Positions 1 through 8,886 of a DNA stretch of 64,000 nt are shown here, piece by piece. The notes under the pieces were generated by a model. The model saw only the letters and a list, made by a program, of their open reading frames with translations. It did no database searches and had not been told where the DNA came from. Source of the stretch: Thermosinus carboxydivorans Nor1 (GTDB taxonomy: Bacteria > Bacillota > Negativicutes > Sporomusales > Thermosinaceae); NCBI RefSeq assembly GCF_000169155.1, contig NZ_AAWL01000007.1, positions 44,263-108,262 on the forward strand, written 5' to 3'. Positions within the stretch are counted from its first letter, which is position 1; the number at the start of each line of letters is the position of its first letter. The translations under genes were made by a program, and so were the position numbers.

Positions 1-2
1 TC

Positions 3-287
3 CTTATCAATACGGCAAGGGGACCGGTGGTTGACGAAAAAGCGCTGGTAGCGGCGCTGCGACGTGGTGAGATTTGGGGAGCCGGTCTTGACGTCTTTGA
101 AAACGAACCTGCATTGGCGGAGGGCCTGGCCGAGCTCGACAATGTCGTCATTCCGCCGCATTTAGGCAGTGCTACTTTGGAGACGCGTACCAAGATGGGA
201 CTTGTCGCGGTGGAAAACATTCTTGCCGCCCTGGACGGCCGGATGCCGCCCAACTGTCTTAATCCCGAAGCAAGAAATTTCCAGTAA
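3..287 (+). CDS. D-2-hydroxyacid dehydrogenase, C-terminal part (5' end outside window)
   Basis: The reading frame is open from the window edge and encodes the last ~94 residues of an NAD-dependent D-isomer-specific 2-hydroxyacid dehydrogenase (glyoxylate/hydroxypyruvate/glycerate reductase type). Visible family landmarks are [11 protein letters not shown] at the edge of the Rossmann fold, [11 protein letters not shown] with the catalytic-region acidic residue, and PHLGSAT, whose His is the usual general acid/base. The GTG at 27 is internal, not a start. The exact substrate cannot be judged from this fragment. Confidence 0.85.
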   Translation, partial: LINTARGPVVDEKALVAALRRGEIWGAGLDVFENEPALAEGLAELDNVVIPPHLGSATLETRTKMGLVAVENILAALDGRMPPNCLNPEARNFQ

Positions 288-306
288 AAATTTTTTCCTC
301 CTCCTC

Positions 307-335
307 TTGCATTTTTTGAGGAGATGTCCTATAAT
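307..335 (+). promoter_or_regulatory. sigma-A promoter of the tRNA cluster
   Basis: TTGCAT (307-312), a 17-bp spacer and TATAAT (330-335) lie about 15 bp before tRNA-Asn. The spacer also contains CTCCTC...GAGGAG arms (301-306/317-322), which could form a small hairpin ending the upstream gene. Confidence 0.7.
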
Positions 336-350
336 TCATTATGTCGTTGT

Positions 351-425
351 TCCTCGATAGCTCAATGGTAGAGCACTCGGCTGTTAACCGAGTGGTTGCA
401 GGTTCGAGTCCTGCTCGAGGAGCCA
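351..425 (+). tRNA. tRNA-Asn (GTT)
   Basis: Cloverleaf with acceptor TCCTCGA/TCGAGGA, anticodon loop CTGTTAA (anticodon GTT), a T-loop GGTTCGAGTCC and encoded CCA. It is the first of three tandem tRNAs. Confidence 0.97.
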
Positions 426-430
426 ATTGT

Positions 431-505
431 GGCCCGTTGGTCAAGTGGTTAAGACACCGCCCTTTCACGGCGGTATCAGGGGTTCGAATCCCCTACGGGT
501 CACCA
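431..505 (+). tRNA. tRNA-Glu (TTC)
   Basis: Acceptor GGCCCGT/ACGGGTC, anticodon loop CTTTCAC (anticodon TTC), T-arm GGTTCGAATCC and encoded CCA. It lies five bases after tRNA-Asn and is presumably co-transcribed. Confidence 0.97.
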
Positions 506-511
506 TTATAT

Positions 512-587
<76 letters not shown>

Positions 588-590
588 CGA

Positions 591-623
591 AAAAGCGCTG
601 GATTTACGTCCAGCGCTTTTTTC
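591..623 (+). terminator. Rho-independent terminator of tRNA operon
   Basis: AAAGCGCTGGA and TCCAGCGCTTT pair around a short loop and are followed by a T run, directly after tRNA-Val. Confidence 0.9.
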
Positions 624-760
624 TTTACTATAGGACTATATGGAAAGTGGTAGGCAGAAAGTGGCGGATGTAACCCTTTGCGTATCTGGCGCCAGTGACG
701 GTTTCATTAAAAGGCGTGCTAGCGCTTTTGTTTCTCTAACGTACCGGCTTTGGTTGCGCG

Positions 761-788
761 AGTGTTTTTTATGTCCATAAAAAACACT
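761..788. repeat. Perfect 13-bp inverted repeat upstream of histidine kinase
   Basis: AGTGTTTTTTATG (761-773) is the exact reverse complement of CATAAAAAACACT (776-788) with a 2-nt loop. It lies in the 280-bp gene-free stretch 588-866. A second, weaker symmetric element TTTGAC-N7-GTCAAA (827-845) sits just before the kinase ribosome site. Either could be an operator; the first could also act as a hairpin in RNA. No other gene-like signal is seen in this stretch. Confidence 0.55.
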
Positions 789-866
789 ATTGCGAAAAGC
801 TGCGGCATGAAAGGAGTTTGAAATTTTTTGACGAATTATGTCAAATAAAGGAAGTGCTTAACTGCC

Positions 867-2495
867 ATGAATATCCGCTCCTGGGATTTTTGGGCTCGCA
901 TATTGATGGTTTTGGCCGTCGCCGCAATTATCGTCGGCATGGGCGCCGCCTATTTTACCGCCAAGTACCGGGCGTTGGTGGCCGAGCAGCGCAGCAGCAC
1001 GCGGCAGGTGGCGAATGATTTAGAACTCCACTTCAATGGCCGCTTGCTGGCGCTCAAACTGTTGGCAACCGATCCCGACATCCGCAGCCTGGATCCGGAT
1101 CGGGCCCAGCCTAAGCTGGCTCAGGCGATGAAGGTGCTCGACTGTTATCGCATAGCTATTGCGGATCCGCAGGGGAATGTGGTTGTTAATGGGCGCGATG
1201 AGCCGGCCCAAGTGCATGACCTGGACAGCTTTTTCGCTGCTGCCCGGGGCAGGCCCGTCATTTCCGACCGCATTATTTTCGCCGGGTTGAGTGATGCTTT
1301 CGTCAGTCTGCGTGTTCCGGTTTATGATGATCATGACAAAGTAATAGCCGTTTTACTGGCCGGCGTCTCGTTGGATGAAGTGGCTAAAACCGCAGGGGCG
1401 GTGCCGGTTAAAGCCAAACATTATATTTTTGTCATTGACAGTGTAGGCCGACTTCTTTGCCATCCCCGCATCAACGAAATTTATCCGGAAAAGCCCGATT
1501 TTACCGTCAATGGCAAACTGGTTTTTGCGCCAGACGACGGTTATGTCATTACCCAATCTTATTTAGATGGTATAGAAAAGTTATTTGTCTTTACGAATGT
1601 AAAAAATACCGGCTGGCGGGTCGTTATGGCTACCCCCATTATGGATGTATACGCGGCTATCCTGCGGGATTCACTGCCAGATATCGGGTTATTTGGTTTG
1701 ATTATGTTGTCATTGGGCCTGGGTTACGGCCGCCTGCGGCAGGCGCGGCGTTACCGGGAACTGGTGGAGGCGGTGCGACTGGAGCGCCTAGCCAGTGTCG
1801 GCCAGCTCGCGGCCGGTATTGCCCATGAAATCCGCAACCCGCTTACGTCGGTTAAGGGCTTTATCCAGTTGATTATGGCCAGGGGTGACCGGCCTGTCCC
1901 GCGGGATTATTTGGAAATTATTCTTACCGAGATTGAACGCATCGAAAAACTGATCCGGGAATTTCACCTTCTGGCCCGGCCCCCGCAGACGCCGCAATTT
2001 GCATTATTAAATCTGCGGGTCGTTTTGCATGACGTTGTACTGCTGATGGAGAGCCAGGCCTTGAGTAAAAATGTCGCTCTGGAGTTTATGCCGGGTGAGG
2101 ATGTAACAGTTTGCGGCGATGTGTCGCAGCTTAAGCAAGTGTGGATTAACCTTTTGCGCAACGCAATCGAGGCGGCGCCCCAAGGCGGCAGTGTCGATAT
2201 CGCCCTCCGCGCTGACGGAAACTGGGCCGTCGTTACCGTGACCGACAATGGTCCTGGTATTCCGGAAGATATTTTGCCACATCTCGGCACGCCCTTTTTT
2301 ACCACGAAACAGGATGGCACCGGCTTAGGTCTGTCGGTATGCTACTCCATTGTCCAAAACCACGGCGGGAATATCCGGGTCAACAGCCGGCCAGGCGAAG
2401 GCGCTACTTTCACCGTGCAGCTGCCGCTCGCTGACAATACTGCCCACATATCAGCCACGACCGGCAGGAAAACTAAGGGCGGTCTGGCGAAATAA
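867..2495 (+). CDS. Membrane sensor histidine kinase (orphan)
   Basis: A 542-residue two-component sensor. Residues ~11-31 form a first membrane helix, ~32-265 an extracytoplasmic sensing region resembling Cache-type double domains, and ~272-290 a second helix. A HisKA domain follows with H-box HEIRNPLTS (phospho-accepting His near residue 320), then a HATPase_c domain with N-box NLLRNAIEA, DNGPGIPED and GTGLGLSV. The layout resembles sporulation or NtrB-like kinases of Firmicutes. No response regulator gene is adjacent, so the kinase is an orphan, a frequent situation for kinases feeding Spo0F/Spo0A; that role is inference. Start ATG 867 follows AAAGGAAG. Confidence 0.9.
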   Translation: MNIRSWDFWARILMVLAVAAIIVGMGAAYFTAKYRALVAEQRSSTRQVANDLELHFNGRLLALKLLATDPDIRSLDPDRAQPKLAQAMKVLDCYRIAIADPQGNVVVNGRDEPAQVHDLDSFFAAARGRPVISDRIIFAGLSDAFVSLRVPVYDDHDKVIAVLLAGVSLDEVAKTAGAVPVKAKHYIFVIDSVGRLLCHPRINEIYPEKPDFTVNGKLVFAPDDGYVITQSYLDGIEKLFVFTNVKNTGWRVVMATPIMDVYAAILRDSLPDIGLFGLIMLSLGLGYGRLRQARRYRELVEAVRLERLASVGQLAAGIAHEIRNPLTSVKGFIQLIMARGDRPVPRDYLEIILTEIERIEKLIREFHLLARPPQTPQFALLNLRVVLHDVVLLMESQALSKNVALEFMPGEDVTVCGDVSQLKQVWINLLRNAIEAAPQGGSVDIALRADGNWAVVTVTDNGPGIPEDILPHLGTPFFTTKQDGTGLGLSVCYSIVQNHGGNIRVNSRPGEGATFTVQLPLADNTAHISATTGRKTKGGLAK

Positions 2496-2526
2496 AAAAA
2501 CCGCACGGCAAGCGTGCGGTTTTTTC
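2494..2526. terminator. Bidirectional terminator between convergent genes
   Basis: CCGCACG (2501-2507) pairs with CGTGCGG (2513-2519), with an A run before and a T run after, so it can serve both the kinase and the minus-strand LUD gene. Confidence 0.9.
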
Positions 2527-2531
2527 GTGCT

Positions 2532-3173
2532 TTAGAACCCGAGCTCTTCGCCGATGATGACGATGTTGATGTCAGTGAGACTTGGTTTTTTGCGCAGCAC
2601 GGTAGTAATATTGCAGATGCGGGTCGGGCCTTGGCAGTCCATGCACATACCGGTTTGGACGCAGGGATTGGGCCGGTTGAGACGCTTATTGTTAGGCGGA
2701 GCGGCGTAAAGTTTGATTCGGCTTTCCGCCTCTTGCACGTCACGGACGATTTTGTTTACGCCGGCGACGACGATGACTTTTTTGGGACCAAACATCATGG
2801 CGGCTACGCGGTTGCCAGTGCCGTCTACATTGACAAGTTGGCCGTCCAGGGTCAGCGCGTTGGTGCTTGTAAAGAAGACATCGCATGTCAGTTCTTTACG
2901 TCTGAGTTCCAGCGCTACTTCCGGGCTGAGGCCGGGCTTATTGTGATTATAGACGGTATGGCCGCGCTGTTCCAGCATGTTGTCAAGGCCCAATTCCTGG
3001 ATTGTCCAGGAGCCGCCGATACCGACGGTGGCTTCGGCCGGCACGAGGGACAGAATGTAGTCGATGGCTTCCTGCCGGTTGGGAAAATAAACGGCATTGA
3101 AGTTATTCTTTTTGAGGGCTTCCACTACCCTGGCCGCCAGGGTGCCGTAGTGCCAGGCTTTGAACTCTTTCAT
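2532..3173 (-). CDS. LUD-domain (LutC/YkgG-like, DUF162) protein
   Basis: A 213-residue protein of the LUD family, whose members include subunits of lactate-oxidising LutABC complexes and stand-alone proteins. The core contains VGIGGSWTIQELG, a conserved small-residue motif, and GTGNRVAAMMFGPKKVIVVAGVNK, typical of stand-alone LUD proteins of anaerobes. A Cys-containing tail (CVQTGMCMDCQGPTRIC) may bind metal or a cluster. There are no lutA/lutB neighbours, so lactate oxidation cannot be claimed. The start ATG is preceded by a perfect TAAGGAGG. Confidence 0.85.
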   Translation of the reverse strand: MKEFKAWHYGTLAARVVEALKKNNFNAVYFPNRQEAIDYILSLVPAEATVGIGGSWTIQELGLDNMLEQRGHTVYNHNKPGLSPEVALELRRKELTCDVFFTSTNALTLDGQLVNVDGTGNRVAAMMFGPKKVIVVAGVNKIVRDVQEAESRIKLYAAPPNNKRLNRPNPCVQTGMCMDCQGPTRICNITTVLRKKPSLTDINIVIIGEELGF

Positions 3174-3258
3174 TTGGTCTTACCTCCTTAATGGTTTTAT
3201 ATATAATCAATAATTTTCTTCGACGCAGACTAAATTTTACCTTTTTGTTAGGGATGAG

Positions 3259-3783
3259 GTGACGGCGATGGATGCAAAAACGCGGCGGGAGAAATTATTG
3301 GCCGTGCTAAAGGAGGCCGGGGGGCCAGTGACGGGGACGACTCTGGCAAGAGAGCTCGGCGTCAGCCGGCAGGTAATCGTGGGGGATATTGCCATTTTAC
3401 GCGCCGCGGGGCAGGAGATTTACGCTACGCCACAGGGATATCTTGTACCTGCGGCTAAAGTGCGGCCGGCGGTGACGGCCAAGCTGGCCTGTCGGCACGG
3501 CCGGGATAACCTGGCAGAGGAACTGGCCACCATCATCGACCACGGTGGCAAGGTGCTAGATGTTATCGTCGAACATCCTTTGTATGGAGAGATTCGGGCG
3601 AATCTGATGCTGGCGTCGCGGCGCGATTTGGCAGAGTTTTTGCGGAAATTGGAGGAAAGCGGCGCCAAGCCGCTTTCGGTGGTGACCGGCGGCGTGCATC
3701 TGCATACGATTGAGGCGCCCTCGCCCCAGGTGCTGGCGGAGATTGAGGCCGCTCTCCGGCAGCAGGGAATATTGCTGAGTTAG
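3259..3783 (+). CDS. niaR: NiaR-type transcriptional repressor of niacin/NAD genes
   Basis: A 174-residue regulator with an N-terminal winged HTH (residues ~7-60, GTTLARELGVSRQVIVGDI) and a C-terminal 3H domain. The three histidines that name the domain are visible in CRHGRDNL, VEHPLYGEI and GGVHLHTIEAP. In this family nicotinic acid is the co-repressor. Context supports the call: a NiaP-like transporter lies 1 kb downstream behind an inverted repeat (4784-4795). GTG 3259 and ATG 3268 are both possible starts. The EamA gene follows after 17 bp and may be co-transcribed. Confidence 0.88.
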   Translation: MTAMDAKTRREKLLAVLKEAGGPVTGTTLARELGVSRQVIVGDIAILRAAGQEIYATPQGYLVPAAKVRPAVTAKLACRHGRDNLAEELATIIDHGGKVLDVIVEHPLYGEIRANLMLASRRDLAEFLRKLEESGAKPLSVVTGGVHLHTIEAPSPQVLAEIEAALRQQGILLS

Positions 3784-3800
3784 GAAGGAGAATGCCTTTT

Positions 3801-4679
3801 ATGGAGCCGGAACCAATGGCGCAGGCCGGTGGCGTCAGCAGGCGCGTAGTAGCCGACCTGTCGCTGCTTTTTGTTACTTTGATCTGGGGAACTACTTTTG
3901 TCGTGGTAAAGAACGCGCTAGCCGATATCGGCCCCTATTGGTTTGTGGGCATCCGGTTCGGCCTGGCTTTTTTGTTTTTGGCGGTGCTGTATCACCGGCG
4001 GCTGGTGGCCGCCTGGCGGGGCCATGTCCGCCTCGCCGGTCTTATCGGTTTGGTCCTGTTTAGCGGTTTTTCATTGCAGACGATTGGTCTAAAGTACACG
4101 ACAGCAGCCAATTCCGGCTTTATTACCGGCCTTTCCGTCGTTCTTGTTCCCGTTATCGGCCGCTTCTGGGGGCAAAAGGGCCCTGGGCCGGCGACCGTGG
4201 CGGGGATTATAAGTGCTGTTATCGGTCTTGGATTGCTCACGCTCAGCAATGATTTCCGGCTAAATACCGGTGACGTTCTTACTTTGTTGGCCGCCGTGGC
4301 ATTCGGCACCCACATCGTCATGGTCGGGCAATATGCCTCGAAGGGTGATGCCGTTGTTTTGGCCATTCTTCAAATCGGTGCCGTTGCTGTCGCCGGGCTG
4401 GTCGGCGGTTTGGCCTTCGAGCCGACGCCGACTAATTTTAGTCGCGAGGTCTGGATTGCCCTGGCGGTGACCGCCATCCCGGCTACAGCGGTAGCGCTTG
4501 TTGTGCAGAATACCATGCAGCGTTTTACCACCGCTACGCGGACGGCGATTATTTTTGCCATGGAGCCTGTTTTCGCCGGCTTGGCGGCCTATCTGCTACT
4601 CGGAGAAATACTGACGGTGAAGCAATTAATCGGCTGCGCGCTCATCGTAGCTGGCATGCTTATCAGTGAATTAGGTTAG
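3801..4679 (+). CDS. EamA-family (DMT superfamily) transporter
   Basis: About 292 residues with ten predicted membrane helices in two EamA repeats (SLLFVTLIWGTTFVVVKNAL near the N-terminus; second repeat from ~residue 150). Such carriers export or import small metabolites, and the substrate is not predictable. ATG 3801 is preferred over ATG 3792 because AGGAAGGAG ends at 3790, only 1 nt before 3792 but 10 nt before 3801. The gene sits between niaR and niaP, so a link to pyridine metabolism is possible but unproven. Confidence 0.85.
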   Translation: MEPEPMAQAGGVSRRVVADLSLLFVTLIWGTTFVVVKNALADIGPYWFVGIRFGLAFLFLAVLYHRRLVAAWRGHVRLAGLIGLVLFSGFSLQTIGLKYTTAANSGFITGLSVVLVPVIGRFWGQKGPGPATVAGIISAVIGLGLLTLSNDFRLNTGDVLTLLAAVAFGTHIVMVGQYASKGDAVVLAILQIGAVAVAGLVGGLAFEPTPTNFSREVWIALAVTAIPATAVALVVQNTMQRFTTATRTAIIFAMEPVFAGLAAYLLLGEILTVKQLIGCALIVAGMLISELG

Positions 4680-4686
4680 GCGGGTT

Positions 4687-4712
4687 AAGCGGGAATGCCA
4701 TCCCGCTTTTAA
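4687..4712 (+). terminator. Rho-independent terminator after EamA gene
   Basis: AAGCGGGA (4687-4694) and TCCCGCTT (4701-4708) pair and are followed by TTAATTTT. Confidence 0.75.
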
Positions 4713-4746
4713 TTTTAGTGCAAATACTAGGGATGTTTTAGTCCAC

Positions 4747-4775
4747 TTGTCACTTTATGGAATAAAAGTTATAAT
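4747..4775 (+). promoter_or_regulatory. sigma-A promoter of niaP
   Basis: TTGTCA (4747-4752), exactly 17 bp, TATAAT (4770-4775). The predicted start near 4782 falls at the adjacent inverted repeat. Confidence 0.8.
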
Positions 4776-4783
4776 ATAGATAA

Positions 4784-4795
4784 CTGTCAAGACAG
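4784..4795. promoter_or_regulatory. Putative NiaR operator
   Basis: CTGTC-AA-GACAG, an inverted repeat located immediately after the -10 box of the niaP promoter, at the expected transcription start. NiaR is encoded 1 kb upstream; binding here would block initiation when niacin is abundant. The assignment rests on position and neighbour, not on a matched motif database. Confidence 0.6.
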
Positions 4796-4821
4796 ATGTA
4801 ATTACAAATGGAGGGGTTGCT

Positions 4822-6141
4822 GTGGATATTGTGAGCCGTTTGGAACAAGTGCCTGTTAGCAAGTTTCATTATAAGCTGCTGGTAGCGACCGGCCTTGGCT
4901 GGATGTTCGACGCCATGGATACCGGCCTTATCGCTTTTGTCTTGCCGGCGCTCGCTAAGGCCTGGGGGCTGTCGCCCGCCCAGATGGGGTATATCGGCAG
5001 CGCCGGACTTGTCGGCATGGCGGTGGGGGCGGTATTGTCCGGGTTTGCCGCCGACCGGTTTGGCCGGAAGAAAGTTTTTGCCGCAACGCTGCTGCTTTAT
5101 AGTATTGCCACCGGGCTGTGCGGTTTGGCCTGGGATTTTGCATCACTACTGGTTTTCCGTTTTTTGGTTGGGTTTGGCCTGGGCGGTGAATTGCCGGTAG
5201 CGGCGACGTTGATGACCGAATACTCGCCGCCGGCGGCGCGGGGTAAGTTTATCGTTTTACTGGAAAGTTTCTGGGGACTCGGGTGGCTGGCGGCGGCCCT
5301 CATCGCCTATCTGTTTATTCCCTATTACGGTTGGCAGGCCGCTTTCTTCATTGGCGCTTTGCCCGCCTTGTATGTTTTTGTCATCCGGTTAGCGGTGCCG
5401 GAATCGGTGCGGTATCTTCTGGACAAAGGACGGCTGGACGAAGCCCATACAATCGTCAGCAGCCTTGAAGCGGCGGCCGGCGTGACAGCGTCCTTTGTCC
5501 CGACGGCACCGAAAGTGCGGACGGTTCGGCAAGTAATGTTTGCCGAACTGTGGGCGCCGCCTTTCTTACGGCGTACTGCCATGCTTTGGCTGCTGTGGTT
5601 CGGCATTGTTTACTCTTACTATGGCATTTTTACCTGGCTGCCATCGCTGATGACGGCCCAGGGATTTACCATTATCAAAAGTTTTGAGTATGTGCTGATA
5701 ATGACCATGGCTCAGCTGCCTGGCTATTTCAGCGCCGCTTATTTGGTTGATCGTATCGGCCGCAAGGCGACACTGGCGCTATTTCTGGCAGCCAGCGCCG
5801 CCGCCGCTTTTGGTTTCGGCTATGCCAATGCCCCCTGGGCACTAATCGTGTGGGGGAGCCTGATGTCTTTCTTCAATTTGGGCGCATGGGGAGTAGTATA
5901 TACTTATACACCGGAGCTTTATCCAACCCGCATTCGCGCTTTTGGCTCGGGCTGGGCGGCGGCCGTCGGCCGGTTTGGCGGCATCCTGGCGCCCGCCATT
6001 GTCGGCTATATGCTGGGGGGAGGCGCCGCTTTCGCCGGAGTTTTCACGATGTTCACGGCTACCATGCTGTTTATTGCCGCTATTGTTTTAGTGTTGGGCG
6101 AAGAAACCCGCCAGAAATCGCTTGATGAGATTAGTGATTAG
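4822..6141 (+). CDS. niaP: NiaP-like MFS niacin transporter
   Basis: A 439-residue, 12-helix MFS protein of the sugar-porter-like branch that includes NiaP. The N-terminus (GLGWMFDAMDTGLIAFVLPAL) and the loop GFAADRFGRKKVF match the NiaP pattern well; a second loop VDRIGRKATL and PELYPTRIRAFGSG are family typical. The probable role is uptake of nicotinate or nicotinamide. It has its own promoter with a repressor-like site and a GTG start behind GGAGGGG. An alternative would be an aromatic-acid/H+ symporter of the same branch. Confidence 0.75.
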   Translation: MDIVSRLEQVPVSKFHYKLLVATGLGWMFDAMDTGLIAFVLPALAKAWGLSPAQMGYIGSAGLVGMAVGAVLSGFAADRFGRKKVFAATLLLYSIATGLCGLAWDFASLLVFRFLVGFGLGGELPVAATLMTEYSPPAARGKFIVLLESFWGLGWLAAALIAYLFIPYYGWQAAFFIGALPALYVFVIRLAVPESVRYLLDKGRLDEAHTIVSSLEAAAGVTASFVPTAPKVRTVRQVMFAELWAPPFLRRTAMLWLLWFGIVYSYYGIFTWLPSLMTAQGFTIIKSFEYVLIMTMAQLPGYFSAAYLVDRIGRKATLALFLAASAAAAFGFGYANAPWALIVWGSLMSFFNLGAWGVVYTYTPELYPTRIRAFGSGWAAAVGRFGGILAPAIVGYMLGGGAAFAGVFTMFTATMLFIAAIVLVLGEETRQKSLDEISD

Positions 6142-6212
6142 AAAAAATCAAAATTTGCATCTATTATTAGGAACAAGTAATAAAATTATGGATAATTCCC
6201 AATTTTTTTTAC

Positions 6213-6241
6213 TTGAAATTATCTTTAAATTCTGATAAGAT
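6213..6241 (+). promoter_or_regulatory. Promoter of the 30-residue membrane ORF
   Basis: TTGAAA (6213-6218), 17 bp, TAAGAT (6236-6241), 36 bp before the small ORF. Confidence 0.5.
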
Positions 6242-6276
6242 AAAACCACAAATGATGTGAGAGGGTGGTGCAAATC

Positions 6277-6369
6277 ATGAATGTAACGATCAAAGATGTG
6301 GGGAATTTGCTGATTTACAGTATCGGCACCGCCTTGGTGCTAACCCTGGCCGTTATAAGCCTACACTAA
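6277..6369 (+). CDS. Small single-pass membrane protein (30 aa)
   Basis: ATG behind GAGAGGGTGG opens 30 codons with a hydrophobic C-terminal half (LLIYSIGTALVLTLAVISLH) that would form one membrane helix. It has its own plausible promoter (6213-6241) and is followed by a hairpin plus T-run (6387-6411), so promoter, ribosome site, ORF and terminator form a complete short transcription unit. No family is recognised. Size and topology recall small regulatory membrane peptides, but no function is claimed. Confidence 0.55.
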   Translation: MNVTIKDVGNLLIYSIGTALVLTLAVISLH

Positions 6370-6386
6370 AACAACGCTTGCTGGTG

Positions 6387-6411
6387 GCCGCGTCGCTGGA
6401 CGTGGCTTTTC
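6387..6411 (+). terminator. Terminator after small membrane ORF
   Basis: GCCGCGTC (6387-6394) pairs with GACGTGGC (6399-6406, one G-U) around GCTG and is followed by TTTT. Confidence 0.65.
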
Positions 6412-6427
6412 TATTGAAGCGTGTTTA

Positions 6428-6457
6428 TTGATTTTGTCTGGCTGGAAATGATATAAT
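6428..6457 (+). promoter_or_regulatory. Promoter of zinc-ribbon membrane protein
   Basis: TTGATT (6428-6433), 18 bp, TATAAT (6452-6457), 33 bp before the GTG start. Confidence 0.65.
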
Positions 6458-6490
6458 GGTGATGTATCTACTCCGAAAGGGGTCGTTTGC

Positions 6491-6883
6491 GTGATTACAA
6501 CTATTTCGTTTATCATCGGTTTTATTGCTGCTTACTGGGTATATAATGACGCCAGAAGTCGCGGGCATGAACTGGGCACGGCTTTGCTATGGTCCCTGGG
6601 AACGCTGGCCATGCTTATTGTTTTCCTCCCGTTGTACCTGCTCATCGGTCGAAAGCAAGCCATGAAAAATACTAAGCGCCAAGAGCCGGTTATTGATGTG
6701 GAGGCTACGCCGGTAAACGACCAGATCCATTGCCCGATGTGCGGCGCCAAGGTCAAGGAAGATTATAAGGTTTGTCCTTACTGCGGTTATACGCTCAAGC
6801 CCAAGTGTGAAGCATGCGGCCGTGAACTCAGCCGTGAATGGCGCACTTGCCCCTACTGCCAGACGCCGGCTGCCCCCAAGTGA
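6491..6883 (+). CDS. Membrane-anchored double zinc-ribbon protein
   Basis: 130 residues. Residues ~1-20 and ~32-52 are two membrane helices separated by a short polar turn (YNDARSRGHE). A basic linker is followed by two zinc ribbons: CPMC...CPYC and CEAC...CPYC. The zinc ribbons face the cytoplasm if the two helices form a hairpin. Proteins of this design are common in Firmicutes with no assigned role. The start is GTG 6491 behind AAAGGGG. It is monocistronic and followed by a tRNA. Confidence 0.75.
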   Translation: MITTISFIIGFIAAYWVYNDARSRGHELGTALLWSLGTLAMLIVFLPLYLLIGRKQAMKNTKRQEPVIDVEATPVNDQIHCPMCGAKVKEDYKVCPYCGYTLKPKCEACGRELSREWRTCPYCQTPAAPK

Positions 6884-6924
6884 GTAATTCCCAAAAGTTT
6901 ACACAAAAAAGTTACAAAAAAACA

Positions 6925-6954
6925 TTAGACATTACCGCCTATTTATGATATAAT
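6925..6954 (+). promoter_or_regulatory. Promoter of tRNA-Arg(CCG)
   Basis: TTAGAC (6925-6930), 18 bp, TATAAT (6949-6954). Confidence 0.55.
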
Positions 6955-6980
6955 CATTTCTGTCGCTGAACACACGCCAT

Positions 6981-7055
<75 letters not shown>

Positions 7056-7062
7056 GAAAGCG

Positions 7063-7108
7063 CATAAATACTGGGTTGGAAGGCATTCCAACTCGGTATT
7101 TATGTTTT
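7063..7108 (+). terminator. Terminator after tRNA-Arg(CCG)
   Basis: A long stem of CATAAATAC and GTATTTATG ends, with GGTTGGA/TTCCAAC inside, followed by a T run. Confidence 0.85.
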
Positions 7109-7241
7109 TGAAGAGAACCAGCTTCCGTGCATTACGCTTTATAATTCATGACTGGACTGCGGCAGTAGCTAAAAGCAGCGGCCAATTCGCATCAGTGCCA
7201 GGAAGCCTTGTTTCCGACATTAGATAATGCACCTCGTTCTT

Positions 7242-7288
7242 CATAGTGACATTTTATCGCGTTAATCTACACGGTGACATTATCACAA
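7242..7288. repeat. Relic of an ISNCY-type element end
   Basis: CATAGTGACATTTTATC ... GGTGACATTATCACA closely matches the right end of the ISNCY-like element at 40237-40275 (GTGACATTTTCTC ... GGTGACAATATCATA): two GTGACA motifs with the same spacing class and orientation. No transposase remains. It lies in the otherwise empty stretch 7109-7315, directly upstream of the met promoter. Confidence 0.55.
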
Positions 7289-7315
7289 GTTAAACACATT
7301 TTGACAATCCGGCTA

Positions 7316-7344
7316 TTGACATTTGTTTCAATATATCATATAAT
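7316..7344 (+). promoter_or_regulatory. sigma-A promoter of the metYX transcript
   Basis: Consensus TTGACA (7316-7321), 17 bp, consensus TATAAT (7339-7344), about 25 bp before the riboswitch. Confidence 0.9.
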
Positions 7345-7373
7345 CTGCTCAACACAAAAATATAAGGCATACA

Positions 7374-8845
<1,472 letters not shown>

Positions 8846-8886
8846 ATGGGGAGAGTTTGCTCTATCCTTATAGTTGGCGGTAGGAG

